64,000 nucleotides of DNA from Corydoras sp. C115 (taxonomy: Eukaryota > Chordata > Actinopteri > Siluriformes > Callichthyidae): contig JAFMOC010000097.1 in the NCBI GenBank assembly GCA_019802505.1, positions 416,501-480,500 of the forward strand, read 5' to 3'. Both the position numbers and the translations under genes were made by a program. This document shows positions 51,841-63,717 of the stretch, in pieces (position 1 is the stretch's first letter; the number at the start of each line of letters is the position of its first letter). Under the pieces are notes generated by a model. The model did not search any database and had not been told where the DNA came from. It worked only from the letters and a program-made list of their open reading frames with translations.

Positions 51841-53049
51841 GTTCGTCTTGGCTGTTCCGGTCTGTTTTTGTGTCAAGTGGAGGCGTCAATCAGTCGGAAA
51901 GCTGGTGATGCAATTAAAACGTTAGGAGACCTCTTGCTCGATTACGGCTTCACGCAGGGAACCGTCCCTAAATCAAAGCGAGCTGGTAGGCGAGTGGTCA
52001 CGTGATCGACCCGTCGCGTCCCGGCGCGCCCGCCCCCCGATCGCACACACGCACACACGAAGACGCGCGAGTGCGCACACTTTGCCGCCCGCCCGCCCGC
52101 TCGCTCGCTCGGTTGTCCCTCCACCTTGAGACGCGCCGCGAATTCAGAGCGGTTCAGACGCCTGCGCCGCCGTATCTGCACAAATTGTGCAGAGCTGACA
52201 GTGTGCGTTTGCGAATGTGTTCCATATTTAGGAGCCTCGGAACAAGTCTTTGCGCGTTTTTGCGTCAACTTCACATTTTGATGCAAATAAAAAAACATGC
52301 AATTCCCACAAATGGCGGGATCACTCCTCTCAAAGCCATCCTGTGTTTACTCTGAAGCTCTGGACACTTCGGTGCACAGACACAGTACCTCACCTTACAA
52401 TAAAAGAGGGATGGAGGAGAAACAAAAAAAAAAAAGAAAGCATCATTCCATTCACGCTCCTCAATTCTGTCTTCGTCGCTTTAAGACAGCCACTTATCAT
52501 CCAGCTCGCTGATAAGCAGCAGGTGTTGCTTGTTAAACGCGCGGCTTTACCTCCTAATTGTCGTTTTGCACCCCACTAATCCAAGATCAATGTCCTGTCC
52601 GCTGCGCCGGCGCGCCCCATTAAATGCCCGAGCCCCGCTCGTACAGCCTGACCGACCTGCGTAAACAGGCTGAGCTTCTGTCCTTCATCCTAACGAATCC
52701 ACTCACTATAGCTCACTACAAGCGGGGGACACCGGCGTTGCTTTGACCTTGTGTTTTCTGTCCTCTTCCAGCCCCTCGGCTCGTTTCAGAGCCCTTACCC
52801 GGAGCCACAAGTAGCTCTGGTTAAGGGCTTAACTGTTTATGCAATAAGTCCCGACATTCGGGAAAGCTCGCAGCGGACAGCGCACGCCAATGTCACCCGC
52901 TCCCAGAGCTGTGTGTGAAATTAAGACTGAGGTCAGAGGGGCTGGAGCTCCGGAATTGACCCCGGAGACAGGTGCTTAATACCAGCAGCAACAGCAGCAT
53001 CCGCAATCCCATTAACCCCGTCCAAAGTAGCATCCTCAGAACAGCTTAC

Positions 53050-53083
53050 CTTTGTTGTGCCCCTCTTCTCTGTTTAGATACAT
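53050..53083 (-). CDS. syt7: syt7 coding exon 1 (start exon)
   Basis: This exon carries the start codon of synaptotagmin-7, a membrane-anchored calcium sensor for exocytosis and lysosome fusion. Read on the minus strand it gives MYLNREEGHNK plus one base of a split codon, followed directly by a GTAAGC donor. The single G joins the GC that opens the next exon to make Gly12, so the phase fits exactly. Known SYT7 proteins also begin MY followed by a short polar N-terminus before the membrane span, encoded by a tiny first coding exon. No other nearby ATG has a donor in a compatible phase. The exon sits at the edge of a CpG-rich block, as expected for a first exon. The 5' UTR must extend to higher coordinates, but its start cannot be fixed by eye. 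The weakest part of the call is its shortness (34 nt). Confidence 0.82.
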
Positions 53084-53261
53084 GGCTTGTTGATTCGCTT
53101 CTTGAGGCTTGTTCTTCGGGTGTTAATGTTACTCCTTCGGTGGGGAAACTCGCATCCGCGTCTCGGTGGCAGTCCGTGTGTGATGTGTGTTGGCTTGTTG
53201 CGCGGGGAGAGGACGCGCGTCCTTCGGAGTCCTCCCAGAATTACGCGCAAGCAAGCAGGTA

Positions 53262-53262
53262 G

Positions 53263-53288
<26 letters not shown>
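53262..53288. repeat. (CT)n run in the syt7 promoter region
   Basis: Pure CT on the plus strand, so (GA)n on the syt7 strand, about 180 nt before the start codon. Confidence 0.9.
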
Positions 53289-53296
<8 letters not shown>

Positions 53297-53697
53297 CCTC
53301 GCTCTTGCTCTTTCTCCCTCGTCCACACAATGACTTGTTTCGATGCAGCCTATCCCGGAGTGCGTTCCAATAAAACAAGCTTTAAGACGCGTCTTTCGCT
53401 CCAGCCGCTGCGTAATTGAACTACTGCATGTAACCAATATAAACACGAACGCGTTTGGTTCGTGGCTGGTGAAAGCCCGACACTATTTTTTTTTCTCCTA
53501 AGGGCAAGTGCACTTGTGTGACCAGCTGAAAGCTAATTGAAGGGGCGTTGCCTTTTAACCCAGCTCACAACAACGTGCAATTAGCCGCCTGTCTCCTGGG
53601 ATGATGCTCGGTGCAGGTGGATCCCAGGTGAACCAGACATCTCTATACACACAGCTCTTACCTCATCCACCTCGTCATAAGCACCGAGCCAGGAGAG

Positions 53698-53702
<5 letters not shown>

Positions 53703-53728
<26 letters not shown>

Positions 53729-53729
53729 T
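53703..53729. repeat. (CA)n microsatellite
   Basis: CA array upstream of syt7. Confidence 0.95.
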
Positions 53730-54562
53730 ACTCCATGGTGCCCGCCTGGCTCTTTAGTACACACTGTTCACGTCTATGCCAAAAGATCAGAAGTTTATGT
53801 ACCATTTAAGTGACGTCTAGCGGATTGATTTCGCCATTGCATCCGATTATGCAGCCATGTACTCTGGCTCAGTGATCTGGTTCATAGGCCAGAGTGCCTC
53901 AGTACTGTTGGTGTAAGGACAACAAATTTTGGTCGCCAGTAATACCTATCCTGGATTCCGTGCAGCCATCACCTTCAAGGTGACATTATGTCCTAACACG
54001 GGTCTAACGACATCCACGCCGCTGTCGATAGCAGGCAGCCTGTGTGGCCGGCTCCATTTGGATACACAGAGAGCTCCTGGGTTCGTTCTAAGCTCATCTC
54101 TCACACACAGCACACATTCATCATTCCCTGAGGTCCATCTGATAGAGCTCGCTCAGAATAAAATAACCTACCAGAACAGGGGGAAGAAAAAAAAAGTTCA
54201 CCTTGTCCTTGTCTTTTATTAGCGCTGGGTCTTTGACAGGCGACTTTTAAGCATCTTAAGAAATTTTTACAAATAAGTTTGGAAATCACTCAGAAAATCA
54301 CTTAAACTAAAAGCATCTCTCGAGAGAGAGAACGTTCAGCTTAGACTTGCTCTGTTTCCCAAAGTCAAGTAAGGTTATTTATGCAGTGATGGCCAGAATG
54401 TTGGCATGTCTGCTGATCATTTATTCAGATAATGTACCAGATTTTAATGCAAACACAATCTATTTTAATTAAAAAGCTTTTTCTGTAACTGGATTTCAAG
54501 AATAGGGTTACTGTAATTAGTTAAAAAAAAAAAATAAGAAAGAAAGAAAAGAAAAAAAAAAC

Positions 54563-54700
54563 ATGGCCCCGTGATGCAGTAGGTATCACCGTCACGTCAG
54601 CTTATAAACAAAAAGGTACTGTGTTCACTCATCAGGTTTCTAGGTGGGGTTTGCATCTTCTCACAGTGTCTGTAAGTTACATTACAGGAGAATAAAAAAG
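54563..54700 (+). repeat. Old tRNA-derived SINE fragment
   Basis: GGCCCCGTGATGCAGTAGGT, GTTCACTCATCAGGTTTC, then GTGGGGTTTGCATCTTCTCAC: decayed head and body. Confidence 0.5.
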
Positions 54701-55162
54701 CCCCTGGATAGCTCACCAGTCCAGGTTAATTAATATTTCCATCGACAGAGATCTTAATATTCCTGTTTTTACTGCGTCAAAATGTTTGCATCTCATTTCA
54801 CAGTAGCTATTCTCTCTGGACATGGACAGAAGAGGAAAGTAAATGAGACACTGCAGCAAGGATTGTTTAAACGACGCAGAAAAAAACAACTTCAGCAACT
54901 TTAAGGATTCAAAAAAAAAAGGTCCAGCTTTTGCACCGTAGATCATCTGAATGAAAACAGGTTCAGTGCTAATAATAATAATAGCAGCGGGATCTTATGA
55001 GCTGTACATCCAGACCTCGGTAATAAAGAGCACTTGTGGAGAGATCTGAGGCAGAGAACCTTTATGTATGTGAGACTAATCTAATAATGAGATTTCAGAA
55101 GCTATTTGGAAATACATAAGTGATTTTGACTTCATGTTTACTGCTGTGCACAGTGGAGCGTT

Positions 55163-55320
55163 ACAACTACTACTTCACAGAATAAAGGGAATAAAGGTCC
55201 CGGGTTTGATTCCTGGTCCTTTCTGTGTGGCGTCTGTGATTTCTCTTCCCGTGTACAGTTTTTTTCCAGGGTCTCTGGTTTCTTCCTACATTTGGAGACA
55301 TGCTGAAAGGTATACTGGAG
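55163..55320 (+). repeat. Old tRNA-derived SINE
   Basis: GGTCCCGGGTTTGATTCCTGG (B-box region), then TTTTTTTCCAGGGTCTCTGG and TTTCTTCCTACATTTGGAGACA, an old body. Confidence 0.6.
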
Positions 55321-56255
55321 ACACCAGGGGTGTAAGTATCTACTCACAGTGCTGGTCTCAAGCTATAAATACAGATAAATACAAGGGTTACATTAGGAAT
55401 GGCATACAGTATAAAATCCTTTTAGGCCGCATCAACTCACCATAAAGCTTAACTGTTCAGACAAGTGGAATAAAGAGTAACTCCTGCTTGTTGTGTAAAA
55501 ATCATCATACAGGACTTGTTTAAAACATCCGCAAACACAGGCAGCAATTCTTCAGATGTTTCTGTAAATTATGAAATAGTTTGTAAGGGACCCCCTGCAT
55601 AATTAGCTGAGCGATGCACCCGTCACTGTGCACAGTAAAGCGGTGGCTTTTAATGTCACGATGTCTTATGGCTGTCAGGATGCCAGGACAGATGAGGCAG
55701 CAATAAAATTAATGGGCCAAGATGGAGATCACAAAGTAACAAAGTTGGAACGTATGCAATCTCATCATAAAATGTCTCTCCTGGCATCAGATGTTTCCAT
55801 TAAGAGATGTCAGGTGGGGAGGTAGTGGAGCTTTTGTTAAACACTTGTGGTTTGGGTAACAGTTTGTTCCCCCTTCACACTGTGAAGATGAAGCAGAGTG
55901 TAGAACGTTAACTCTCTGCTCACGCAGCTTCCCACTGGAGCTGCCGTATATGATTGCTGAATGAGCTAATACTTTATTAGCTGTTATGGTGACTGTCATT
56001 AACCTGCCGTAATAACTCCACATGCAGTGATTTGTGATGTGTGCCTACTCACATGATGGCGCTACCAAAACTATGTAACGTGTCCAATTGTGATCCTAAA
56101 AAGTAAAATATAGGGTTTTTTTTGTTACCATAAACAGTAATGACATGTTGCAATGTTTAAACATGAAAATGCAGATAACACATTCCATTCACATTGAGAA
56201 AACCACAAGAGACACGTAGTAATAAAACAATGTTAACTAAAGCAATATACCAATA

Positions 56256-56614
56256 GGGCGGCATTGGGGCTTAGTGCTTTAGCACGTTCTCCTCTCAGCA
56301 CTAGGGATTCCCAGTTCGAATCCCCATCTGGGTGGAGCTTCCATGTTCTCCCCGTGTATGTGTGGGTTTCCTCCGGGTTCTCCGGTTTCCTCCTACAGTC
56401 CAAAAACATGGATCATGTCAATTGAATTCTCAAAATTGCCCCATATAGAGTGTGTCTGTGTGAGTGAGTGTGTGCCCAGCGATGGATTGGCGCCCTGTCC
56501 TGGGTCTATCTGCCCAGCGCCCGAGATGTTCTCCCCTGGATGGGCATGGGGAACCCCACCGCGACCCTAATAGAGGATAAAGCGGGAGATAATGAATGAA
56601 TGAATGAATGAATG
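56256..56614 (+). mobile_element. tRNA-derived SINE, copy F
   Basis: Full-length copy whose promoter has decayed: the head reads GGCGGCATTGGGGCTTAGTGC and the B box AGTTCGAATCC. The body and (GAAT)n tail are close to the young copies. It is flanked by the 12-base duplication AATATACCAATA at 56244-56255 and 56615-56626. Confidence 0.93.
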
Positions 56615-57940
56615 AATATACCAATACCTTAGGGTCTTTGCCACATTCATCACCACACATAATGAAAAAAAAACTTAAGATTGCCCCTACAATAATAATA
56701 ATAAAAAAACACACCTGCTGAGACACTAGGTAGAGCTTCTGTTCTCACTAGCCAGTCCAAACACACAGTTACTTTAGCCAACATGGTCGGAACAACACTC
56801 CTAACAAGTAGTGCCTCCACTGGCCAAAAATCAACCTATTCCAGATGTGAGCTACACGTACGTGCAGATGTGTATCCCTTTAAATTGTATTTAGGCACTT
56901 TAGCATGGTAATGGGAACAGCCTCAGATCCCCAAACTGGCTCCTTTCACTTCAAATATGGAGCTAAACATGCTAACTCTTAATCACATTGACCTAGTGTG
57001 TCTGTAAAATGCTTACAACCGCCACATGCTTACATTTATGTTTTCCACTTTTGCATCATTTAATCACACCGTGCTGTAAAAACCTGAAGTGGGTGTGCAA
57101 ATTCTCCTACTAGTACATATGAGAAACTGTTTCTCATCTCTAAAAAACCTGATTTCCATTGATTCAGCGACCTATATACACTTCACTGCTCTCCATCCTA
57201 CCCCCATCTCCTTGCCTGGTACTTTATCCCTCACTCTTTAACTGTTCAACACACTGCCTCTGTTTTTCTCTACTTTCAGCTCCATTTATTTTTTCCATGC
57301 TTCCTCCCTCATTCCCTCTCTCCTTCTAGCTTAAGTGGAAGAGAGGCTAATAATAGTTTGGGGTGGAGACTCAGAGAGCCTAGGCGAGGTCTTATTCAAT
57401 TTATGGTTATGTATTTAACTCTTTAATATCAAGGGCATAAAGGACACCATATCAGCCTGAAATTAATTCAGTAGGTTTCAATCAGGGGGAAAGGCTCGAC
57501 CGTTATCAAGGTCAGCCCCATAATTGTGATAGTATATGGGCCTAATTTGCACTGCATCATCTTAATATGAGCAGAGATCAGAGGACTGTCAGCTCAGATT
57601 TCAGTACGCAACCAAACAATTCAGGTCCTGACTGACACTGGAGCATATTATTCAGATATGGACTGTGTGCAAGCTGATACACCTATGAAATCATGTCATG
57701 CCGTGCAGTCTATAATATATCACGTCATCGTTTCCCTAAGAGGAGAAGGCTTTCTGATGTTTGGAGTTGTAACAGTAGTAAAGTGTAATGGAGTGGAAGA
57801 ATACGAAACCCTGAAATAAAACTTGGATCCGCTAAATGCTTGCAAAACATCTGTGCGCATCATCCTCATTTATGGTCCTCTCTATAGCAAACTGATAAAA
57901 AGAACAGAATTAGTAAAAATAGTTAAGTTACATAAGTTAT

Positions 57941-58281
<341 letters not shown>

Positions 58282-58372
58282 AATATTTATAACTTATTTT
58301 CACACTCATTATCTATCATTTTCATTTGTTACAGACATTTTAATACTAAATTACTAAATAAAAAGTGAATCC

Positions 58373-58615
58373 ATTTTCCTTGAATATACTCTATTGCAGG
58401 GTGGACACAGAGACATGCATGTCACACACAATTTTTTTCCCACTTACATGTTCTTGGACCTGAAATAAAACTGAGTTTGATAAACAAAGCCGCGTAAATG
58501 CAGGGAGAACATGCAAACTCTACTAAGCTAAGAAATGCCAGCCCGCTCCATGAAACCAAATCCAGGACCTTCTCATTGTGAGGCAGTTCACCAGTGTTGC
58601 CTATAGCACAACATT
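58373..58615 (-). repeat. Old SINE relative, reverse
   Basis: CTATTGCAGGGTGGACACAG, GCAGGGAGAACATGCAAACTC, AAATCCAGGACCTTCTC and CATTGTGAGGCAGTTCACCAG correspond in order to body, B-box region and head of a related SINE. Confidence 0.65.
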
Positions 58616-59799
58616 AATTACTAAGAAAAACCTGAAAAATACATGAAGTCGCGAATATACGGGGAATTCAAGTTCCGTCTTAAATAATTAGGTTCTAATT
58701 AAATTAGACACAGAACGTATGACTTAAGACGCGTTAATTCCATCATGCATTTCTTTAGGCTGTGGCGACATCTTGTGGACAAACAGCAGAAACACAGACA
58801 CAAACAATGACCTTGAGTCTTACAAATGAAGGAAACCTGAGGGACTTATGATAAAACTTATTTTATTGAACATCCATTTGTGACAAAGGAATGCAACATT
58901 TAGTCTGGCTTCACGGCTCGCATGGTAAACTGCGACGAAGACACTCTGACTTTCAAAGCATTCACACTAAAGTGTTTTAGAAATGCACTCCCAGAAAGAG
59001 AGAGAGAGAGTATAACGGCTGTTAGAGTGCCTTCGTATTCAGAAAGGCTTAATTGCACCAGTCCTTTTGGAGAAAGAAAACTTGGGTGCTGAGATACGTG
59101 GGGTCTTCAGTCCTAAACATGTATCAGCAAAAGCTGCATCACACTGAAAACCTAGACTGATCTGTGCACAGTGTCCTAATTTATTGCATATAGGTTAGCT
59201 GGTTATTATATATTCTATCAATATTACTCAAGAGATAAACATCTAAGCTATTAAACTACAACATTGGGCATCATATTGAAAGGTACATTCTGTGGTATGT
59301 CATTAAGACTGCAATATATTTACAGACTTTCTAATTGTGTCTGTGTGAATCAAAGAGATTAGAACTATTATACCAAACTACACTCATTCAGATATTCAGC
59401 TAAGGATTATAGAGACCGTAATATATCCAGTCCAGGTTTAAAACCTTGTGCAGTGTTACAAGTGTGTTAGTATCACAGGATCCACTAGGCCTGGACTGCA
59501 TCTTTACACTAAGAACTCACTTGTTCCCTATTGTTTTCATTGTGCTTGCGGCTTCTGATTGTAAATTATTAATATTTGGTGTCCACCAGCGTCGGGTTTT
59601 TAAAAATGTTAAGTTTTTGCAAACAAAACTAACCCAAATGTGGCTTTATGGTCTTTGTTTTGTGCTCTGGTGCCTATAATCACTCTGAAACAGAAAATGC
59701 TCTCCCCAAACTTTTCTAATAATGTTAAAAGCATGTCCAAAATGCATATATGACCCATCAGATTTTGTTCTCTTGATTTATACTTTAGAATGAAGAATT

Positions 59800-59838
59800 A
59801 CAAGCTGTGTCTTAATACTTTTGTCCATATAGGGTATG
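59800..59838 (+). repeat. Tc1-like terminal repeat fragment
   Basis: TGTGTCTTAATACTTTTGTCC followed by ATATAGGGTA closely resembles the terminal repeat at 26440-26471. No adjoining transposase sequence was recognised. Confidence 0.5.
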
Positions 59839-60742
59839 TTATTGCAACATAAGAAACTCTAAATCAAATGTAAGTTTACGGCATCGTTCGTAAGAATCAT
59901 GGTTCATACACACACACACATACACGTGCATTTGCAAACACAACCCTGCAAAGTACACTTGTTTACACTCTGATAAAACCTGACATTGTCACAAATACAA
60001 TTACTCATCAAAAACACTACAAACCGTAAAAATTAATTATCAAGAACATGAAATTCAAGAAAAACCAGGAAGGCAAATCACAATCACGGTAGTGTAAGCA
60101 ATAAATAATCACAAAGAAGCATTTGGAATGTGTGTGAAGGTCAGGAGAGCGAACGCAGCTGGGAAGGGAGCTCAAAACAAAAAGACTGGAGGGCGCTGTG
60201 TCTGAGACACGCTTAAAGAGCAGGTTTGAATCTCAAACCCGAGGTACGAACAATAATAAATCATAGTGTAATAGATGTAAACAATCCTCACAACTAATGG
60301 ATTCTGCTGGAGAACCATTGCAGCTCTTGAAATTTTGACCCCCAGAAACTATAGTGTAAATTAATAAACAGATAATTAAATAACATTTGCGTTTTTAGGT
60401 TCAGCATATTGAAGGTCACCAGCAGATTTCTTGACTGGACTCATGTGATCTCTGCTTTAATGGCTTTCAGTTCATTAGCATGCTAACTGCAGGAGAGGTA
60501 AGCTAACTGCAGGCCTCAGGTGCATCGTGATTCAAGTAAAGATTAAAGATCTGGGTCTGTAAACCATCAGAAAACGTCCAAACAGAAAACAACAGACAAA
60601 ACCAATAAGAATAGTAAAAAATTAATGACACCGTTTAACATTCTGTCCCTCTCGTTGTGTAGCTCATACTGACTACTGATCAGCACTCACTTCAACCAGC
60701 ACTGCTTTCACGTTGGACTGTCTTATTTAAAGCGTTCATAAC

Positions 60743-60771
60743 GGGGGGGGGGGGGGGAATGGGGGGGGGGG
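60743..60771. repeat. Two adjacent long G runs
   Basis: Fifteen G, then AAT, then eleven G. A further G-rich run lies near 60934-60948. Confidence 0.95.
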
Positions 60772-62515
60772 TTAAAGGAAGTTCACAGAATTATTTTGTA
60801 CACGACATACAAAGTTTGTCATAAGAATTAAGAATTCAGCTGCAGCTCTACATGTGGCAGTTAATACACTTCATTGTGCACTAAAGTGCTTCGCATTTAA
60901 AGATCTAACTTCACATTTTGCTAAATTAAAAATGGGGGGAGGGGGGGGTGCAAAATTAGCAATTACATAGATTACATAACTCAATCAACTCAATGCCATA
61001 TAATCAGTAATCATACAGTACACAGTTCATACAGACAACCAACAATTAAACAACAAATACATAAATATTTATATTGGAATTACCATATAATCTGTCTATA
61101 AATGTAAATAATCTTCATCACACACACTTTTTTTTGTTTCCAGCAGATAACAGAGAATGTTTTGGAACTTCACTCAGCATGTGCTTTTGCCCTTTCTACA
61201 CACCAGTAAAAAGACATCGGGCGATTGGACATCACTTCAAAGCGATTTTGAGATCTCTATGGCGATAGAGAAAGAGGCCACACATTTGAAAAGCATGGTG
61301 AGAGGAGAATATTAATCTGAATATTAAAACTTTTAAATATGAAAAGGCATCGATTTCTCATCAATGAAATGACTTTTGGGAGCCCATTACATATTCATAG
61401 ACGACATCAACAACATACACAACCAACCAAGAGCGTTCTCGAAGATTTATAAGCCACCAACAGAACACCTCATTCACATTTTAAATGATATGGAAGTGCA
61501 TTTCATTTAACCTTCAGGCAGTATTTAACATGAGAGAGGGCGTTTGCACTAAAACACCTGATTATATAATGAAAATGCCTAACTTCACTATAAAATGTAA
61601 TAAATATATGGTGGAAAATAATTTACCAATTAAACACAAATACCCGGCTGTTAAAAAAAGCTGTGCACTCGCTGTGCTATTGGCTCACCGGCCATATATT
61701 TGAAGTGCTTTTGTTTGTAGCGATTAATTTACATGTGTAATGATTCCGCATACTTCACAAATCCGTTTCACTTTTTGCAATGCAGCTTGTTGTTGTTGAT
61801 CTGACGAATGCCTGTGGCATCATGGGAAAAGATATCCTCGATGGTTAGTTACCTGGTAACATTCAGGTTATTACTTTTACTGCCATATAAAGGTGCTTAG
61901 GTTAAATGCAAACTTTATATTATTAAAATATCAAACTCAATTGTTTTTGGCGGGCAGTTTTTATCGTTGTTTTTAAACTTTAATTAAAGGAGGCACAGTT
62001 TAATCCACTGCAAAAACTAATGAAAATCAGTGGTGTTTGGCTAGGTGAGACTCAGTAGCCTGAACATTTCTACCTTCGTTAGTATACAACAACCTCTCAG
62101 AGTTAATTGAGGTCATGGTCGTGTGCTTTAAGGAGCTACTGGATAAGGAGATTTTAACATGTTCACGTTATTTTCTAGGGGAGGGAGGTATGTATTGTGC
62201 TTACTGATGCTCGGAACATGTGAATGCAGACTGAGGTTGGCATTTGAAAGGTTAGACCCTGGTATTATTCTCATTATGGAACGATTGTAAGCAATAAATG
62301 CAGGGATATTACACATGAGTGAAACTGGAAACTGCTACTTATTGCTCTTTCGCTGACTCACAATGCCAGAGCCACTGTAAGCTTTTAGGTTATGTAAACA
62401 GTCGGCTCTCAATGACATGGAGTATAATAGAGTAAAAGAGCACAGATAGAAAGCAGTAGTGCGGATGGACATAGTAATGACTCACCTGCCCTGTGTATAG
62501 TGCATTAAAATGGGT

Positions 62516-62565
62516 ATGTGTGTGTGTGTGTGCATGCATGTGTGTGTGTGTGTGTGTGTGTGTGT
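62516..62565. repeat. (TG)n microsatellite
   Basis: TG array with one TGCATGCATG interruption. Confidence 0.95.
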
Positions 62566-62814
62566 TTACACATATCTGCCTAAATTCTGAAGCTTACAAA
62601 ACGTTTTTGCAAAACAACCAGAATTCAAGTACATACTGTCCCTTAGGTCATTTGGGATCAGAAGCTGTTAAAATGTAATACTGATAAACAAAAAAAACTA
62701 AATCCAAGTAATAATTGAACTCACTTTGGTCCCAATTATCTGAGTGTCAGGACTAAATACATGTTAAAAAATATTTAATATGTTTGTTCTTGTTTAGATT
62801 TTTTTTTTTCCTAA

Positions 62815-63060
62815 TTAGTGTTGTAGTGGGTGCTGAAGCCTATCCCAGCAGTACTATTAAGGCAAACACTGGGGGGGAAACCTTGAACAGGTCGCCAGTT
62901 AGGACAGATGTAGCAACAGTTTCAAGCACATTCTCACCTGTGATAATTTCATATCATCAATTTTGTATAGCTGACACATCTACTAGCAAAAAGGACCTTG
63001 GCTGCCCTAACTGGGAATCGAACCTTGTACCTTTTCGCTAAACAGTTATAGCACAACTGT
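62815..63060 (-). repeat. Old SINE relative, reverse
   Basis: GTGGGTGCTGAAGCCTATCCC, GGTCGCCAGTTAGGACAG and CTAACTGGGAATCGAACCTTG keep the order of a common fish SINE body and B box. Confidence 0.55.
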
Positions 63061-63353
63061 GCAACTTGCAGAAAACAAAAAATGACTAGAAAACAAAGGA
63101 TGATCAACAACAATGACAATGTTTCATGGTCCTAATCTGAGCAGCTCATGGAACTTGGTCATTATTTTCACCAAAAGGCCCTTAACACCAACTTCACATT
63201 CATATTAACGTCAGCACTCCCATTAAATATCCACCGAATATACAAAGAACAAAATGAAACACCTAAAGTTCTTTGGATCCTTTCAGATGACATGTGGAGC
63301 TGAGATCCGGAGAAGGTGGAAAACGGGTACAGAGTGAAACGCAGAGCTGAAGG

Positions 63354-63507
63354 TTAATTGTTCCTCTTGGGTAGAAAGCTGAGGATGAATTCTCCCACAC
63401 CAAGGAAGTAAACAACCTGCGCAATGCCGAACAGAGGTGCAATGACGAGGGCGCGACAATACGCACCTTTCAGGAAGGCAGCAGGACCTTCATTCCGCAG
63501 AATCTTC
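63354..63507 (-). CDS. Terminal coding exon of a mitochondrial glutamate-carrier-like SLC25 protein
   Basis: After an AATGCAG acceptor the exon supplies one base of a split codon, then KILRNEGPAAFLKGAYCRAL, VIAPLFGIAQVVYFLGVGEF and ILSFLPKRNN, ending in TAA at 63354-63356. It is the C-terminal part of a six-helix inner-membrane carrier: the EGP..FLKGA.CRALVIAPLFGIAQ.VYF.G pattern is the last matrix helix and sixth transmembrane helix of the glutamate/H+ symporters SLC25A22 and SLC25A18 and fish relatives such as slc25a55. The last residues do not match my memory of any one member, so I give no symbol. Earlier exons must lie beyond 64000. The gene runs in the same direction as syt7 and upstream of it, its stop codon being about 10.3 kb from the syt7 start codon. 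I could not place the polyadenylation site. Confidence 0.9.
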
Positions 63508-63593
63508 CTGCATTGAGAGAGAGAGAAGAAAGCAAACTTTTAGGGTGAGGGAGTGTGTCCGAAATGACACACAATGACATAATGTCATAAGAG

Positions 63594-63645
63594 TGTTTGT
63601 GTTTTCAAATACACAACAGTATTTGTGTTTTCAAATACACAACAG
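63594..63645. repeat. 26-bp tandem duplication
   Basis: Two head-to-tail copies of a unit ending TTGTGTTTTCAAATACACAAC AG, differing at one position. Each unit contains the short inverted repeat TTTG...CAAA. It lies just upstream of the SLC25 terminal exon, in its last intron. Confidence 0.9.
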
Positions 63646-63717
63646 ACATCAAGCCTGATCTACTGAATCAGAAGCTGTTTTAAAGTATGTGACCACATAA
63701 CACTGAGCTGTCAGATG

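Larger units (their letters stand above)
51950..53460. promoter_or_regulatory. CpG-rich promoter region of syt7
   Basis: The base composition switches abruptly from AT-rich flanks to GC-rich with dense CpG. Examples are GGCGCGCCCGCCCCCCGATCG near 52023, the CCGCCCGCCCGCCCGC run near 52087, CGCCGGCGCGCC near 52606, and many CpGs between 53140 and 53250. The syt7 start codon (53083) lies inside, with the block extending about 1.1 kb into intron 1 and about 0.4 kb upstream. A pure (CT)n run at 53262-53288 reads (GA)n on the transcript strand about 180 nt before the ATG. No TATA box can be assigned with confidence, which is common for CpG-island promoters. The 117-codon plus-strand frame at 52002-52355 looks like a product of composition. 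Confidence 0.7.

Noticed and set aside
52002..52355. 117-codon plus-strand frame in the CpG island
   Set aside because: Composition explains the open frame. No domain, no splice pattern, no family resemblance.
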